A program made the translations under genes and the position numbers. From the NCBI GenBank assembly GCA_934717675.1, contig CAKUYZ010000006.1, forward strand, positions 1 to 64,000: a stretch of DNA of 64,000 bases. The letters are read 5' to 3'. Numbering within the stretch: the stretch's first letter is position 1; each line of letters opens with the position of its first letter. The notes under the pieces were generated by a model, which worked only from the letters and a program-made list of their open reading frames with translations, had not been told where the DNA came from and did not search any database. Of the stretch, positions 8,883-16,958 are shown piece after piece. The stretch is from an uncultured Bacteroidales bacterium (GTDB taxonomy: Bacteria > Bacteroidota > Bacteroidia > Bacteroidales > Marinilabiliaceae).

Positions 8883-11012
8883 ATGGACATTCCCACATTG
8901 GTCTCACAACACCACACGCACCCAACCTTCAAACTTCTTAGCGCCCTCCCGTCAGTCCTTTTGCTGTGCCTCCCGTCGGTCTGCGTGGCCGAGTCCATAC
9001 CGACCACGGTGGAGTCGCCGGGCAAGACGCTGTCCCTCACGGTCAGTCCGTCATCCGATGGCGGACTGGCCTTTTCTGTTGCCTACCGCGGCCGCGAGGT
9101 GACGTCCGCCTCCCAAATGGGCATCACCCTGGCCAGCGGGGCGAGCCTGACAGGCAACGGCGTGGAAGAGGCCAATGTAGAGACGCACAACGGGACAATG
9201 ACCACCAGCCTGGGTGAATGGGCGGAACACACCGACAACTATCAGGCACTGACTGTGAGGTTGAAGCAAGGGAGCAACACCATCTGCGTGGACTTCAGAG
9301 CCTATGACGAGGGCTTCGCCTACCGCTACAGATGCTCGCTGACGGCGGCCGACAGACTGACGGCGGATATGGCCAATCTGAAACTTCCTGGCGGGCTGAC
9401 GTGCTACACAGAGAGCGGGGCCGAGAGCGGCTACACGGAAAGGCCTTCCACCTCCACGTTCTCATCGTTATGCCCGCTGCTGGCCACCTCTTCGTCACTC
9501 TCTGTGTGCGTGGCCGAGGCGGGCAACGAGGCCATCGCGGCCCAAGCCAAGCTGAGCTCCAGTGGCGGGTATCTAACGTTCCTGCAGTCCACGTCATTCT
9601 CCTCCAAGTCCATCATAACGCCATGGAGAGCCATGATGATGGGACGCACCCCCTTGGAGCTTATGGACGCCAAATACATCATGCGCTCGCTCTGTCCCGA
9701 GACGGCCGATGACACCGACTGGATAAAGCCCGGCAAGGTGTTCAGGTCTCTAGAAGCCGGCACGAACGACTTCCACACCGACTCGGTGATGGCGGCGATA
9801 GACTTCGCCCGCAAGACGGGGTTCTCCTACGTCTAGCTAGACGCCGGCTGGTATGGCCTGGGCTACAGCGAGGAGCGCAACCCCGGCTCCGTACCGACCA
9901 AGCCGCGCCCCACTCTGGACATTGAGCAAGTCATAGGCCACGCCAAAGACAACGGGATTGGCATCTTGCTCTACGTCAACCGCGTGGGGTGGGTCAACTA
10001 TGACGTCGAGAACACTCTGGACACCTATGCGTCTTGGGGCGCGAGCGGGGTCAAGATGGGGTTTGTCGACGGGCTATCGCAATCGGGCATGAGCGTGGTG
10101 TATCGCGTTATCCGCGAGGCCGCCAAGCGGCATATGGTCGTCAACGTGCATGACAACTACCGCCCCACGGGCACTGAGCGCACGCTGCCCAACCTGCTGA
10201 CGGTGGAGGGAATCCGCGGCGACGAGCATAACCCTACGGCCGACCACGCCATGCGACTGCCATTCTCGCGCTTCATGTGCGGGCCGGCCGATTTCACCTT
10301 CGTCTTCAACAGGCCGGGAACGGAGACAAACCGCAAACGCACGCGAGGCCAACAGTTGGGGCTGATGGTGGTCTTTTTCAGCCCATTGCAACACGTGCTG
10401 TGGTATGGCAAGCATTGGCAATATGAGGGCAGGGAGAGCCAGTTGGAGTTCATCTCAAAAGTTCCGACCGTTTGGGACGAGACCCGCCCCTTGGCAGGCG
10501 AGGTGGGCGAATACGTGGCCATGGCCCGGCGCAAGGGCGACACATGGTACGTGGGGGCGGCCACCAACTCGGCCCGCAGCCTGCGCCTACGCCTCGACTT
10601 CCTAGAGAGCGGCAAGAAATATGACGTGACGACCTACGAAGACGACAGGCAAGAGGGCATCTGCCGCACCGTTCGCACGTGCACGGGGCAGAAAGCCGAG
10701 CTGGAACTCGACCTCTTGGCATCGGGCGGAGCGGCGGCCATAATAACGCCCTCATCGGGCGACACGGCTCTGCCCGAACTCACCGCGCGAGACCACATTG
10801 ACATGAGGCGAGACGGTGGCCGCGTCATCATCTCATCCACCTCGACCGCGCTCATAAGGGCCAGGGCGTTCACCCTTGGCGGCATCGTGGCTGCCGAGGC
10901 CGAGGCGAGAGGCGGCACGGTGACGCTTAATGTCGGGAGCCATCGCGGGCTGCTGATTGTGGAAGTGGAGCGGGCTGACGGACGCAAGTCGCGCCTCTCG
11001 CTCAGCAACTAG
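8883..11012 (+). pseudogene. Glycoside hydrolase family 97 gene interrupted by an in-frame amber codon
   Basis: This frame encodes a GH97 enzyme (alpha-glucosidase or alpha-galactosidase class, SusB-like) of about 709 codons. A TAG at 9834-9836 splits it into 317 and 391 codons. Both halves are in the same frame, and the protein reads on directly from FSYV across the stop to LDAGWYGLGY, the conserved barrel strand. The N-terminal signal region (ending VCVAES) and beta-sandwich, the barrel segments VKMGFVDG and HDNYRPTG, and the C-terminal sandwich are all intact. The residue at the stop is Leu or Ile in relatives I recall, so one base change from TTG would explain it. It may be a recent nonsense mutation, a strain polymorphism or a sequence error. 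TAG ends other genes here, so recoding is unlikely. Even if the second half were initiated, it would lack a signal peptide. Confidence 0.8.
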
Positions 11013-11033
11013 CGCGAGACTGGAAACATGAGA

Positions 11034-11068
11034 AGCCGCGTCAACCCCGGAGCTGAGTTGACGCGGCT
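11034..11068. terminator. Bidirectional terminator between GH97 and hppA
   Basis: A perfect 12-bp inverted repeat (AGCCGCGTCAAC with GTTGACGCGGCT) and an 11-base loop lie between two convergent genes. CTTGTTTT follows on the plus strand and a weaker T-rich stretch on the minus strand. Confidence 0.8.
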
Positions 11069-11087
11069 CCTTGTTTTGGCCTGCGGG

Positions 11088-13382
11088 CTAGCCCAACAGC
11101 GAGCAGCCTATGGTGAGGCCGGCCATGACCACCGAGACCATGGACATGAGCTTGATGAGTATGTTGAGAGACGGGCCGGAAGTGTCCTTGAAGGGATCGC
11201 CCACTGTGTCTCCCACCACGGCGGCCTTGTGGCAGTCTCCGCCCCTGCCGCCATAGTTGCCTTTCTCAATATACTTCTTGGCATTGTCCCACGCCCCGCC
11301 AGCATTGTTGAGCATCACGGCCAATGTGAAGCCCGCCGTGAGGCCGCCGGCCAAGAGGCCTATCACGCCGGCCACTCCAAACAGCAGGCCGACAGCCACC
11401 GGCACAATTATGGCCAACAGCGACGGCAGCACCATCTCATGCTGCGCCCCTTTGGTGGATATCTCGACGCAGCGGGCATAGTCTGGCGTGCCGCGGCCAT
11501 CCAAGATTCCCGCGATCTCGCGGAACTGGCGGCGCACCTCGTCAACCATCTTAGACGCTGCGCGGCCCACGGCCTTCATGCTCATGGCGCAGAAGAGGAA
11601 AGCCATCATGGCGCCAATGAAAAGACCCGCAAGCAGCATGGGGTTGAACACAGACAAGTCATAGGCCGAGACAAAATCTCTCATGGTGGCCGAGGCCAGC
11701 GCCACGGCGTTCACGCCGTCGGGCATTCCCTCCGGCGGGGTGGGGCCCACGTAGAAGGCCGTATCGCCCACCAGCCGGAAGCCGTCGCCTCCCGCCGCCA
11801 TGCGCGACAGCCACATCCTGACCTCCTCCATATATGCCGCCAAGAGAGCCATGGCGGTGAGCGCCGCAGAGCCTATGGCGAAACCTTTGCCTGTGGCGGC
11901 TGTGGTGTTGCCAAGCCCGTCGAGCGCGTCGGTGCGCTCCCTCACCTCGGCCGGCAGACCGCTCATCTCGGCGTTGCCGCCGGCGTTATCGGCAATGGGG
12001 CCGAAGGCGTCGGTGGCCAAGGTCACGCCGAGCGTGGAGAGCATCCCGACGGCCGCGAAGCCTATGCCGTAGACGCCCATGGCATAGTTGCCAAAACCGC
12101 CGGCCGAGCCAAAGGCCGATATGATGGCGGCGGCCACGATGACCACGGGTAGCCACGTGGACTGCATGCCGACGGCCATACCCTCAATGATGGTGGTGGC
12201 CGGGCCCTGCTGAGTCTGGGCAGCGATGCCGCGCGTGGGCCTGTACTCGTCAGACGTGAAGTATTCGGTGCCCTGCCCGATGACCACGCCCGCCAGCAGA
12301 CCGGCTATGACAGAGCCGAAAAGCCCCCAGCTGATCCACTCCAGCGAGGCCATGACGGCCACCGCCACAAGGATGAGGGCCGAGGCCCCGCCCGTGCCCA
12401 GGAGCAGGGCGTGGAGCAAGTTTTTCTGAGACGCCCCCTCGCGGGTGCGCACGGCGTAGACGCCCAAGATGGAGAGCAACGTGCCAATGGCGGCCACGAC
12501 CATGGGGGCTATGATGAGCTGGAGCTGCTTCTCGTCACTCACGGCTGGGATGGCGGCCCCAAGGGCGGCCGTGGAGAGGATGGAGCCGCAATAGCTCTCA
12601 TAGAGGTCGGCCCCCATGCCGGCCACGTCTCCCACATTGTCACCCACATTGTCGGCGATGGTGGCCGGGTTGCGCGGGTCGTCTTCCGGGATTCCGGCCT
12701 CGACCTTGCCCACAAGGTCAGCCCCCACGTCGGCCGCCTTGGTGTATATGCCGCCACCCACGCGGGCAAAGAGAGCCTGCGTGGAGGCTCCCATGCCAAA
12801 AGTCAGCATGGTGGCGGTGATCTCAATCATCTTGGCGTGGGCGTCTGTGCCAGGGTGGACGAACGTCAGGCCGCAGAATTCCAGGCCATTGGCCATATGC
12901 TCTGGGGTGAAGACCAGGTCGTTGAGGATGTAGAACCACGCGGCAATGTCCAGCAAGCCGAAGCCCACGACCACAAGCCCCATGACAGCGCCTGAGCGAA
13001 ACGCCACGCGGAGGCCCTTGTTGAGGCTCTCCCTGGCCCCGTTGGCCGTTCGGGCCGAGGCGTTGGTGGCCGTCTTCATGCCCAAGTAGCCGCACAGGCC
13101 GGAGAAAAAGCCACCCGTGAGGAACGCCACCGGCACAAAAGGGTTCTGCACGCCAAGATAGGCCAGCACGCCAAGCAGCAAAGCCATGATGACGAACACT
13201 TTAAGCACCACGCCATATTGGCGTCGCAAATAGGCCATGGCACCCTCGCGCACATAGCCGGCAATCTCGGCCATGCGCGTGGTGCCCTCGCTGTTTCTCA
13301 TCATGCCGCGATAGAACAGCCAGGCGAAGAGCAACGCCACGGCGGAACTGAGCGGCACAATCCAAAAGATTGAGCTGGACAT
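11088..13382 (-). CDS. hppA: Membrane-bound pyrophosphatase, ion-pumping
   Basis: This is an integral membrane pyrophosphatase that couples PPi hydrolysis to H+ or Na+ export, 764 residues with about 16 membrane helices. The substrate-binding signature DVGADLVGKVEAG is near residue 216, followed by DDPRNPATIADNVGDNVGD. A second acidic cluster, GPIADNAGGNAEM, is near residue 460. The motif GNTTAATGKG near residue 489 has Ala where potassium-independent enzymes carry Lys, so a K+-dependent enzyme is predicted from family knowledge. Whether it moves Na+ or H+ is not settled here. It is a single gene flanked by a terminator and a divergent regulatory region. Confidence 0.95.
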   Translation of the reverse strand: MSSSIFWIVPLSSAVALLFAWLFYRGMMRNSEGTTRMAEIAGYVREGAMAYLRRQYGVVLKVFVIMALLLGVLAYLGVQNPFVPVAFLTGGFFSGLCGYLGMKTATNASARTANGARESLNKGLRVAFRSGAVMGLVVVGFGLLDIAAWFYILNDLVFTPEHMANGLEFCGLTFVHPGTDAHAKMIEITATMLTFGMGASTQALFARVGGGIYTKAADVGADLVGKVEAGIPEDDPRNPATIADNVGDNVGDVAGMGADLYESYCGSILSTAALGAAIPAVSDEKQLQLIIAPMVVAAIGTLLSILGVYAVRTREGASQKNLLHALLLGTGGASALILVAVAVMASLEWISWGLFGSVIAGLLAGVVIGQGTEYFTSDEYRPTRGIAAQTQQGPATTIIEGMAVGMQSTWLPVVIVAAAIISAFGSAGGFGNYAMGVYGIGFAAVGMLSTLGVTLATDAFGPIADNAGGNAEMSGLPAEVRERTDALDGLGNTTAATGKGFAIGSAALTAMALLAAYMEEVRMWLSRMAAGGDGFRLVGDTAFYVGPTPPEGMPDGVNAVALASATMRDFVSAYDLSVFNPMLLAGLFIGAMMAFLFCAMSMKAVGRAASKMVDEVRRQFREIAGILDGRGTPDYARCVEISTKGAQHEMVLPSLLAIIVPVAVGLLFGVAGVIGLLAGGLTAGFTLAVMLNNAGGAWDNAKKYIEKGNYGGRGGDCHKAAVVGDTVGDPFKDTSGPSLNILIKLMSMVSVVMAGLTIGCSLLG

Positions 13383-13540
13383 GTTTCCTGAATTTTTAGT
13401 TGTTAATATACGGGGTTAATTTTTGCTGCTCATGGCTCATTGGCATCGGGCGCGGCCACGAAGTCGCAGGCGTGGGCGTCGCTTATGGTAAATATATGCA
13501 AATAAACATTTATTTCATACGAAAGCTCGCCTCATATTCT
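13383..13540. promoter_or_regulatory. Divergent intergenic region between hppA and the B12 operon
   Basis: This stretch has no gene. On the minus strand TATATTTA at 13489-13496 is a near-consensus -7 box for hppA. The AT-rich section 13488-13540 runs into the plus-strand -7 box of the riboswitch transcript. Confidence 0.45.
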
Positions 13541-13548
13541 TAGCTTTG
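13541..13548 (+). promoter_or_regulatory. -7 box of the B12 operon
   Basis: TAGCTTTG matches TANNTTTG exactly. It lies directly upstream of the first pairing strand of the cobalamin riboswitch (13552), so the transcript would start at the aptamer's P1 helix. No convincing -33 TTTG is seen. Confidence 0.65.
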
Positions 13549-13551
13549 CGC

Positions 13552-13813
13552 GATTTTGGTTTCCGGATGCGACACATTCCTGCCCAAGACGTGGGCGGCC
13601 GCGACGGAATTAAAAGGGAACCGAGTGAGAATCTCGGACAGTCCCGCTGCTGTGTGCCAACGGCCGGCCAAGCCTCGCAAGGGGCTGCGCCAGAGCCACG
13701 CCACAGGGCAACAGCCATTGCGCGGAGCCGCCACCCCAATTGGGAAAGGACGGCGAAAACGCGCGAGAAGGCGCCCTTGGTGAGATTGGCGAGCCAGAAG
13801 ACCTGCCAAATTC
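13552..13813 (+). promoter_or_regulatory. Cobalamin (B12) riboswitch
   Basis: The conserved core features appear in order: AAAAGGGAA at 13612, a hairpin CCGAG/CTCGG at 13621-13637, CAGTCCCGCTGCTGTG at 13639-13654, and the B12 box AGCCAGAAGACCTGCC at 13792-13807. The outer strands GATTTTGG (13552-13559) and CCAAATTC (13806-13813) pair as P1 with one mismatch. It precedes a BtuB-type receptor operon, as in other Bacteroidota B12 loci, and is expected to shut expression down when B12 is plentiful. Confidence 0.92.
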
Positions 13814-14141
13814 TTTCGTGTCCTCTCTTTTTGCCGGCGCCCACAAGCCCAGCCCCCCATAACAGACGGGGAAGTGGCGACGCGGCATGAGCATGGGGAG
13901 AGCGGAGCCGTCCTCGCGGATTGGGACTTGCGCCGTGGCCATAGCCGCCAGCAGCCCAGGGGTGTCAGCATGCCCCCGGCGCGCCATGCGTCGGCAGCCC
14001 CTGCCATTTCCCACCGCCACACACGCCCCTCACTCCCACACTCTTACCCCCACAGGGAAAGGCAAGACGCCCCACACGGTCGGCGAGAGACACCTGCGCC
14101 CCATTTTGAAGAGTAAACTGAAACATAAACTATCAGAACAC
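13814..14141 (+). promoter_or_regulatory. Long leader between riboswitch and first gene
   Basis: These 328 bases hold no convincing gene. A frame open in phase with the downstream lipoprotein (from 13887) has no signal-like start and an Arg/Pro/His-rich composition typical of chance frames in GC-rich DNA. The end, from about 14005, is rich in C and A. It should contain the expression platform, but I could not identify a specific switching hairpin. Confidence 0.5.
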
Positions 14142-14894
14142 ATGAAGAAGCACCTTCTTTTCGCGCTTGGCCTCTGCGCCACAGCGGCAGTCTTCACGTC
14201 TTGTGACGATGATGACGACGACCCCGAGTGGACCGACATCGTGACCTTTGAAGACGTGGAGCTGGGCAAAAGTGGCTACGTGGACACCACGACCTACGTC
14301 TACGATGGCGTCATCGCTTTCAAGAACAACCACAGCTCCTGGGGCAGCTATTTCGGAGTCAGCTTGAAGACCGACACCGTGACGGCCGGCTACGTCAACG
14401 ACGCCAGCGTCTTCGGCAACGGCGGCAACAACGGCTCGCGCCAGTTCGGCTATTGCTACTACTCTGAGTATTCCGGCGAGGGCGCGATCATCGAGCTTGC
14501 CGAGAACGACAAAAAAGTGACCTCTTTCAGCCCGAACAAGGTCTACCTGTCTCTCAACACCTACGCGGCCCTCGCCCTCCGCGACGGCAATGATGGCGGC
14601 ATGTATGGCGACGCCGTGAAACTGAAGCAGAACGGTTACTTCAGCGTGACTTTCACGGGCTACAACGGCGAGGAGAAAGCCGGCAGCGTGACCGCCTACC
14701 CAGGCGACTGGCGCGGCGCGAGCCGATACCTGATGACCACATGGACGGCCATAGACCTCAAGCCGCTCGGCGAGGTGACCAAGATTGAGGTGACATTTGG
14801 CGGGAGCGAGGATCTCTGCGGCGCATACGGCCTGAACGTCCCGGCCTACATTGCCCTTGACGATCTATCCTTCACCCGCAACGTGACCAAATAG
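14142..14894 (+). CDS. DUF4465-like surface lipoprotein of the B12 operon
   Basis: This 250-residue lipoprotein starts at ATG 14142 (MKKHLLFALGL...), with lipobox VFTSC and Cys near residue 24, followed by a run of Asp residues that may act as a surface-export signal. The body contains the DUF4465 pattern: TFEDVELG, then SSWGSYFGVS, FGYCYYSEY, LSLNTYAALALRDGN, and a closing IALDDLSF strand. DUF4465-type proteins encoded in Bacteroides B12 loci have been reported as B12-binding surface proteins (BtuH). The same role is inferred here from the riboswitch upstream and the receptor downstream. The longer frame starting at 13887 is rejected because it would bury the signal peptide. Confidence 0.82.
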   Translation: MKKHLLFALGLCATAAVFTSCDDDDDDPEWTDIVTFEDVELGKSGYVDTTTYVYDGVIAFKNNHSSWGSYFGVSLKTDTVTAGYVNDASVFGNGGNNGSRQFGYCYYSEYSGEGAIIELAENDKKVTSFSPNKVYLSLNTYAALALRDGNDGGMYGDAVKLKQNGYFSVTFTGYNGEEKAGSVTAYPGDWRGASRYLMTTWTAIDLKPLGEVTKIEVTFGGSEDLCGAYGLNVPAYIALDDLSFTRNVTK

Positions 14895-14911
14895 CCCACG
14901 TCAGCGACAGC

Positions 14912-16954
14912 GTGAGAACAATATTATTTCACCACTCCGCGGGCCGCGCCCTATACTGCCGTCTGGCATGGGGCGCGGCCTTTTCTCTCCTGGTGGCCGA
15001 TGGCGCGGCCCAGACGGCCATGACAGACTCCGTCCACAGCATTGCCGAGGTGACGGTGGCCGCGCCTCACAGTTTCCTGGAGACCATTCCCAGCCAAAAA
15101 CTGCAGGGCGAGGAGCTGACGCGCCTCAACAGCCGCACCGTGGCCGACGCTCTCCGTTTTTTCGCGGGCGTCCAAATCAAGGACTATGGCGGCGTTGGCG
15201 GCATCAAGACCATCAACATCCGCTCCATGGGCACAAATCACGTGGGCGTGTTCTATGACGGCGTGCAGCTCAGCAACGCGCAAAACGGACAGGTGGACCT
15301 GGGGATGTTCTCGTTGGACAACATATCGTCCATCTCCGTCCACAACGGCCAGAAGAGCGACATTTTCCAAAGCGCGAGAGACTTTAACACGGCCGGCACC
15401 GTGTACATGTGGTCTCGCCGCCCAGAGTTCTCCCCCGGCAGACAAGCCGCGGTGAGGCTCACGTTCAAGACAGGCTCTTTTGACCTGATCAACCCCGCCG
15501 CCACGGCCGACGTGAGGCTGTCTGACCGCGTGGCGGCATCGTTCTCCGCGGAGCACCTGCGCAGCAGCGGCGAATACACATTCCGATACCGCCGCCAAAA
15601 CCCGCAGACGGGAGCCACGGTATATGACACCACGGCTGTCCGCCACAACGGAGACATAGGAGCCACGAGAGTGGAGGCCGCGCTATATGGCCACACGGAG
15701 ACGACGGAGTGGAGCGTGAGGCTATATAACTACACGTCGGACCGCGGAGTGCCAGGGGCCATTGTGAACAACGTGTGGAGGCGCGGAGAGAGGATTGAAG
15801 ACAACAACAGCTTCGCGCAAGGCACGCTGACACTGACCCCCAAGGGCCGCTACGCGCTACGCGCCCTGGCCAAATATGCCTCATATCGCACTCACTACGA
15901 GAACCGCGACACCTCCGTCGTGACCATAGACAACCACTACTACCAGCAAGAGGCCTACCTCTCGGCCGCCAACCTCGTCAACATCAGCCCCGCGTGGGCC
16001 GCCAGCCTCTCTGCCGACGCGCAGTGGAACACCATGACGGCCGACCTCTACGGCTTCGCCGAGCCGACGCGGTGGACCGTGATGGCATCCGCCGCCACAA
16101 GCCTGAGCGTCGCCAACCTGAGGACCCAGGCCAGCGCAGTGCTCACATACGTGACGGATCACACCGTCCGCACCGCCTCGCCTGCCGACAAGAGGGTGCT
16201 GACGCCCGCCGCCGCCCTGTCTTACAGGCCCGCGGCAGGCCCCGTGACGCTGAGGGCCTTTGCGAAAAAGAGTTTCCGCATGCCCACGTTCAACGACCTA
16301 TACTACGCCGACATGGGAAACTCAAAGCTCAACCCCGAGAGCACCATCCAATATGACGCCGGGGCCGCCCTCTCCCACAAGGCCGGCTCATGGCTGCAAG
16401 CCCTGGAAGTTCAGGCCGACGCATATTACAACATTGTAAAAGACAAAATCGTGGCCTACCCCAAAGGGGCGCAATTCCGCTGGACAATGATTAACCTGGG
16501 GCGCGTGGAGATCAAGGGGCTAGACGTCTCGGCCTCCGCCACCCTCAGCCCCGCGGAGCGGCTGACACTGACCGCCAAGGCGCAATATACATTCCAACAA
16601 GCCCTGGACGTGACGAACCGCAACGACAGCTTCTATCACGACCAGATACCGTATGTGGCTCGCCACAGCGGCTCGGCCGCGCTCCTCTCGCGGTGGGGGG
16701 AGTGGGGGCTAGACTGTTCCTTCATCTACACTGGCGAGAGATATTGCCAGCAAGAGAACATTGTCTACAACTACGTCCAGCCGTGGTACACGACCGACAT
16801 CTCCGCCCTGCGCGACATAGCCCTGCCTCGCGGGGCCGGGTTGTTGCGCCTGCAAGTGGAGGTGAACAACCTGCTGGACCAGGACTACGACGTGATAATC
16901 AACTACCCAATGCCAGGGCGCAACGTCCGCGTCACAGCCCGATACACACTCTGA
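14912..16954 (+). CDS. btuB: TonB-dependent receptor, BtuB-type cobalamin transporter
   Basis: This is an outer-membrane receptor of 680 residues, a normal length for BtuB-type barrels without a carboxypeptidase-like extension. A GTG start is used; no ATG occurs before the end of the signal peptide (ADGAAQT). The plug domain begins with SIAEVTVAA and contains NSRTVADALRFFAGVQI, INIRSMGTNHVGVFYDGVQ and NISSISVHNG. The C-terminus ends in an aromatic/leucine strand (VTARYTL) expected for barrel insertion. The gene starts 17 bases after the DUF4465 stop and ends 4 bases before the next start, so all belong to the riboswitch-controlled operon. It would need TonB-ExbBD and the BtuFCD transporter, which are not in the window. 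Confidence 0.9.
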   Translation: MRTILFHHSAGRALYCRLAWGAAFSLLVADGAAQTAMTDSVHSIAEVTVAAPHSFLETIPSQKLQGEELTRLNSRTVADALRFFAGVQIKDYGGVGGIKTINIRSMGTNHVGVFYDGVQLSNAQNGQVDLGMFSLDNISSISVHNGQKSDIFQSARDFNTAGTVYMWSRRPEFSPGRQAAVRLTFKTGSFDLINPAATADVRLSDRVAASFSAEHLRSSGEYTFRYRRQNPQTGATVYDTTAVRHNGDIGATRVEAALYGHTETTEWSVRLYNYTSDRGVPGAIVNNVWRRGERIEDNNSFAQGTLTLTPKGRYALRALAKYASYRTHYENRDTSVVTIDNHYYQQEAYLSAANLVNISPAWAASLSADAQWNTMTADLYGFAEPTRWTVMASAATSLSVANLRTQASAVLTYVTDHTVRTASPADKRVLTPAAALSYRPAAGPVTLRAFAKKSFRMPTFNDLYYADMGNSKLNPESTIQYDAGAALSHKAGSWLQALEVQADAYYNIVKDKIVAYPKGAQFRWTMINLGRVEIKGLDVSASATLSPAERLTLTAKAQYTFQQALDVTNRNDSFYHDQIPYVARHSGSAALLSRWGEWGLDCSFIYTGERYCQQENIVYNYVQPWYTTDISALRDIALPRGAGLLRLQVEVNNLLDQDYDVIINYPMPGRNVRVTARYTL

Positions 16955-16958
16955 GAGC

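Noticed and set aside
9834..9836. TAG in the GH97 gene as evidence of amber recoding
   Set aside because: TAG ends several intact genes in the window (for example at 11010-11012 and 14892-14894), and no other in-frame TAG was found in a conserved gene.
13887..14141. N-terminal extension of the DUF4465 lipoprotein into the leader
   Set aside because: It would place the signal peptide inside the protein; ATG 14142 gives a clean lipoprotein signal.
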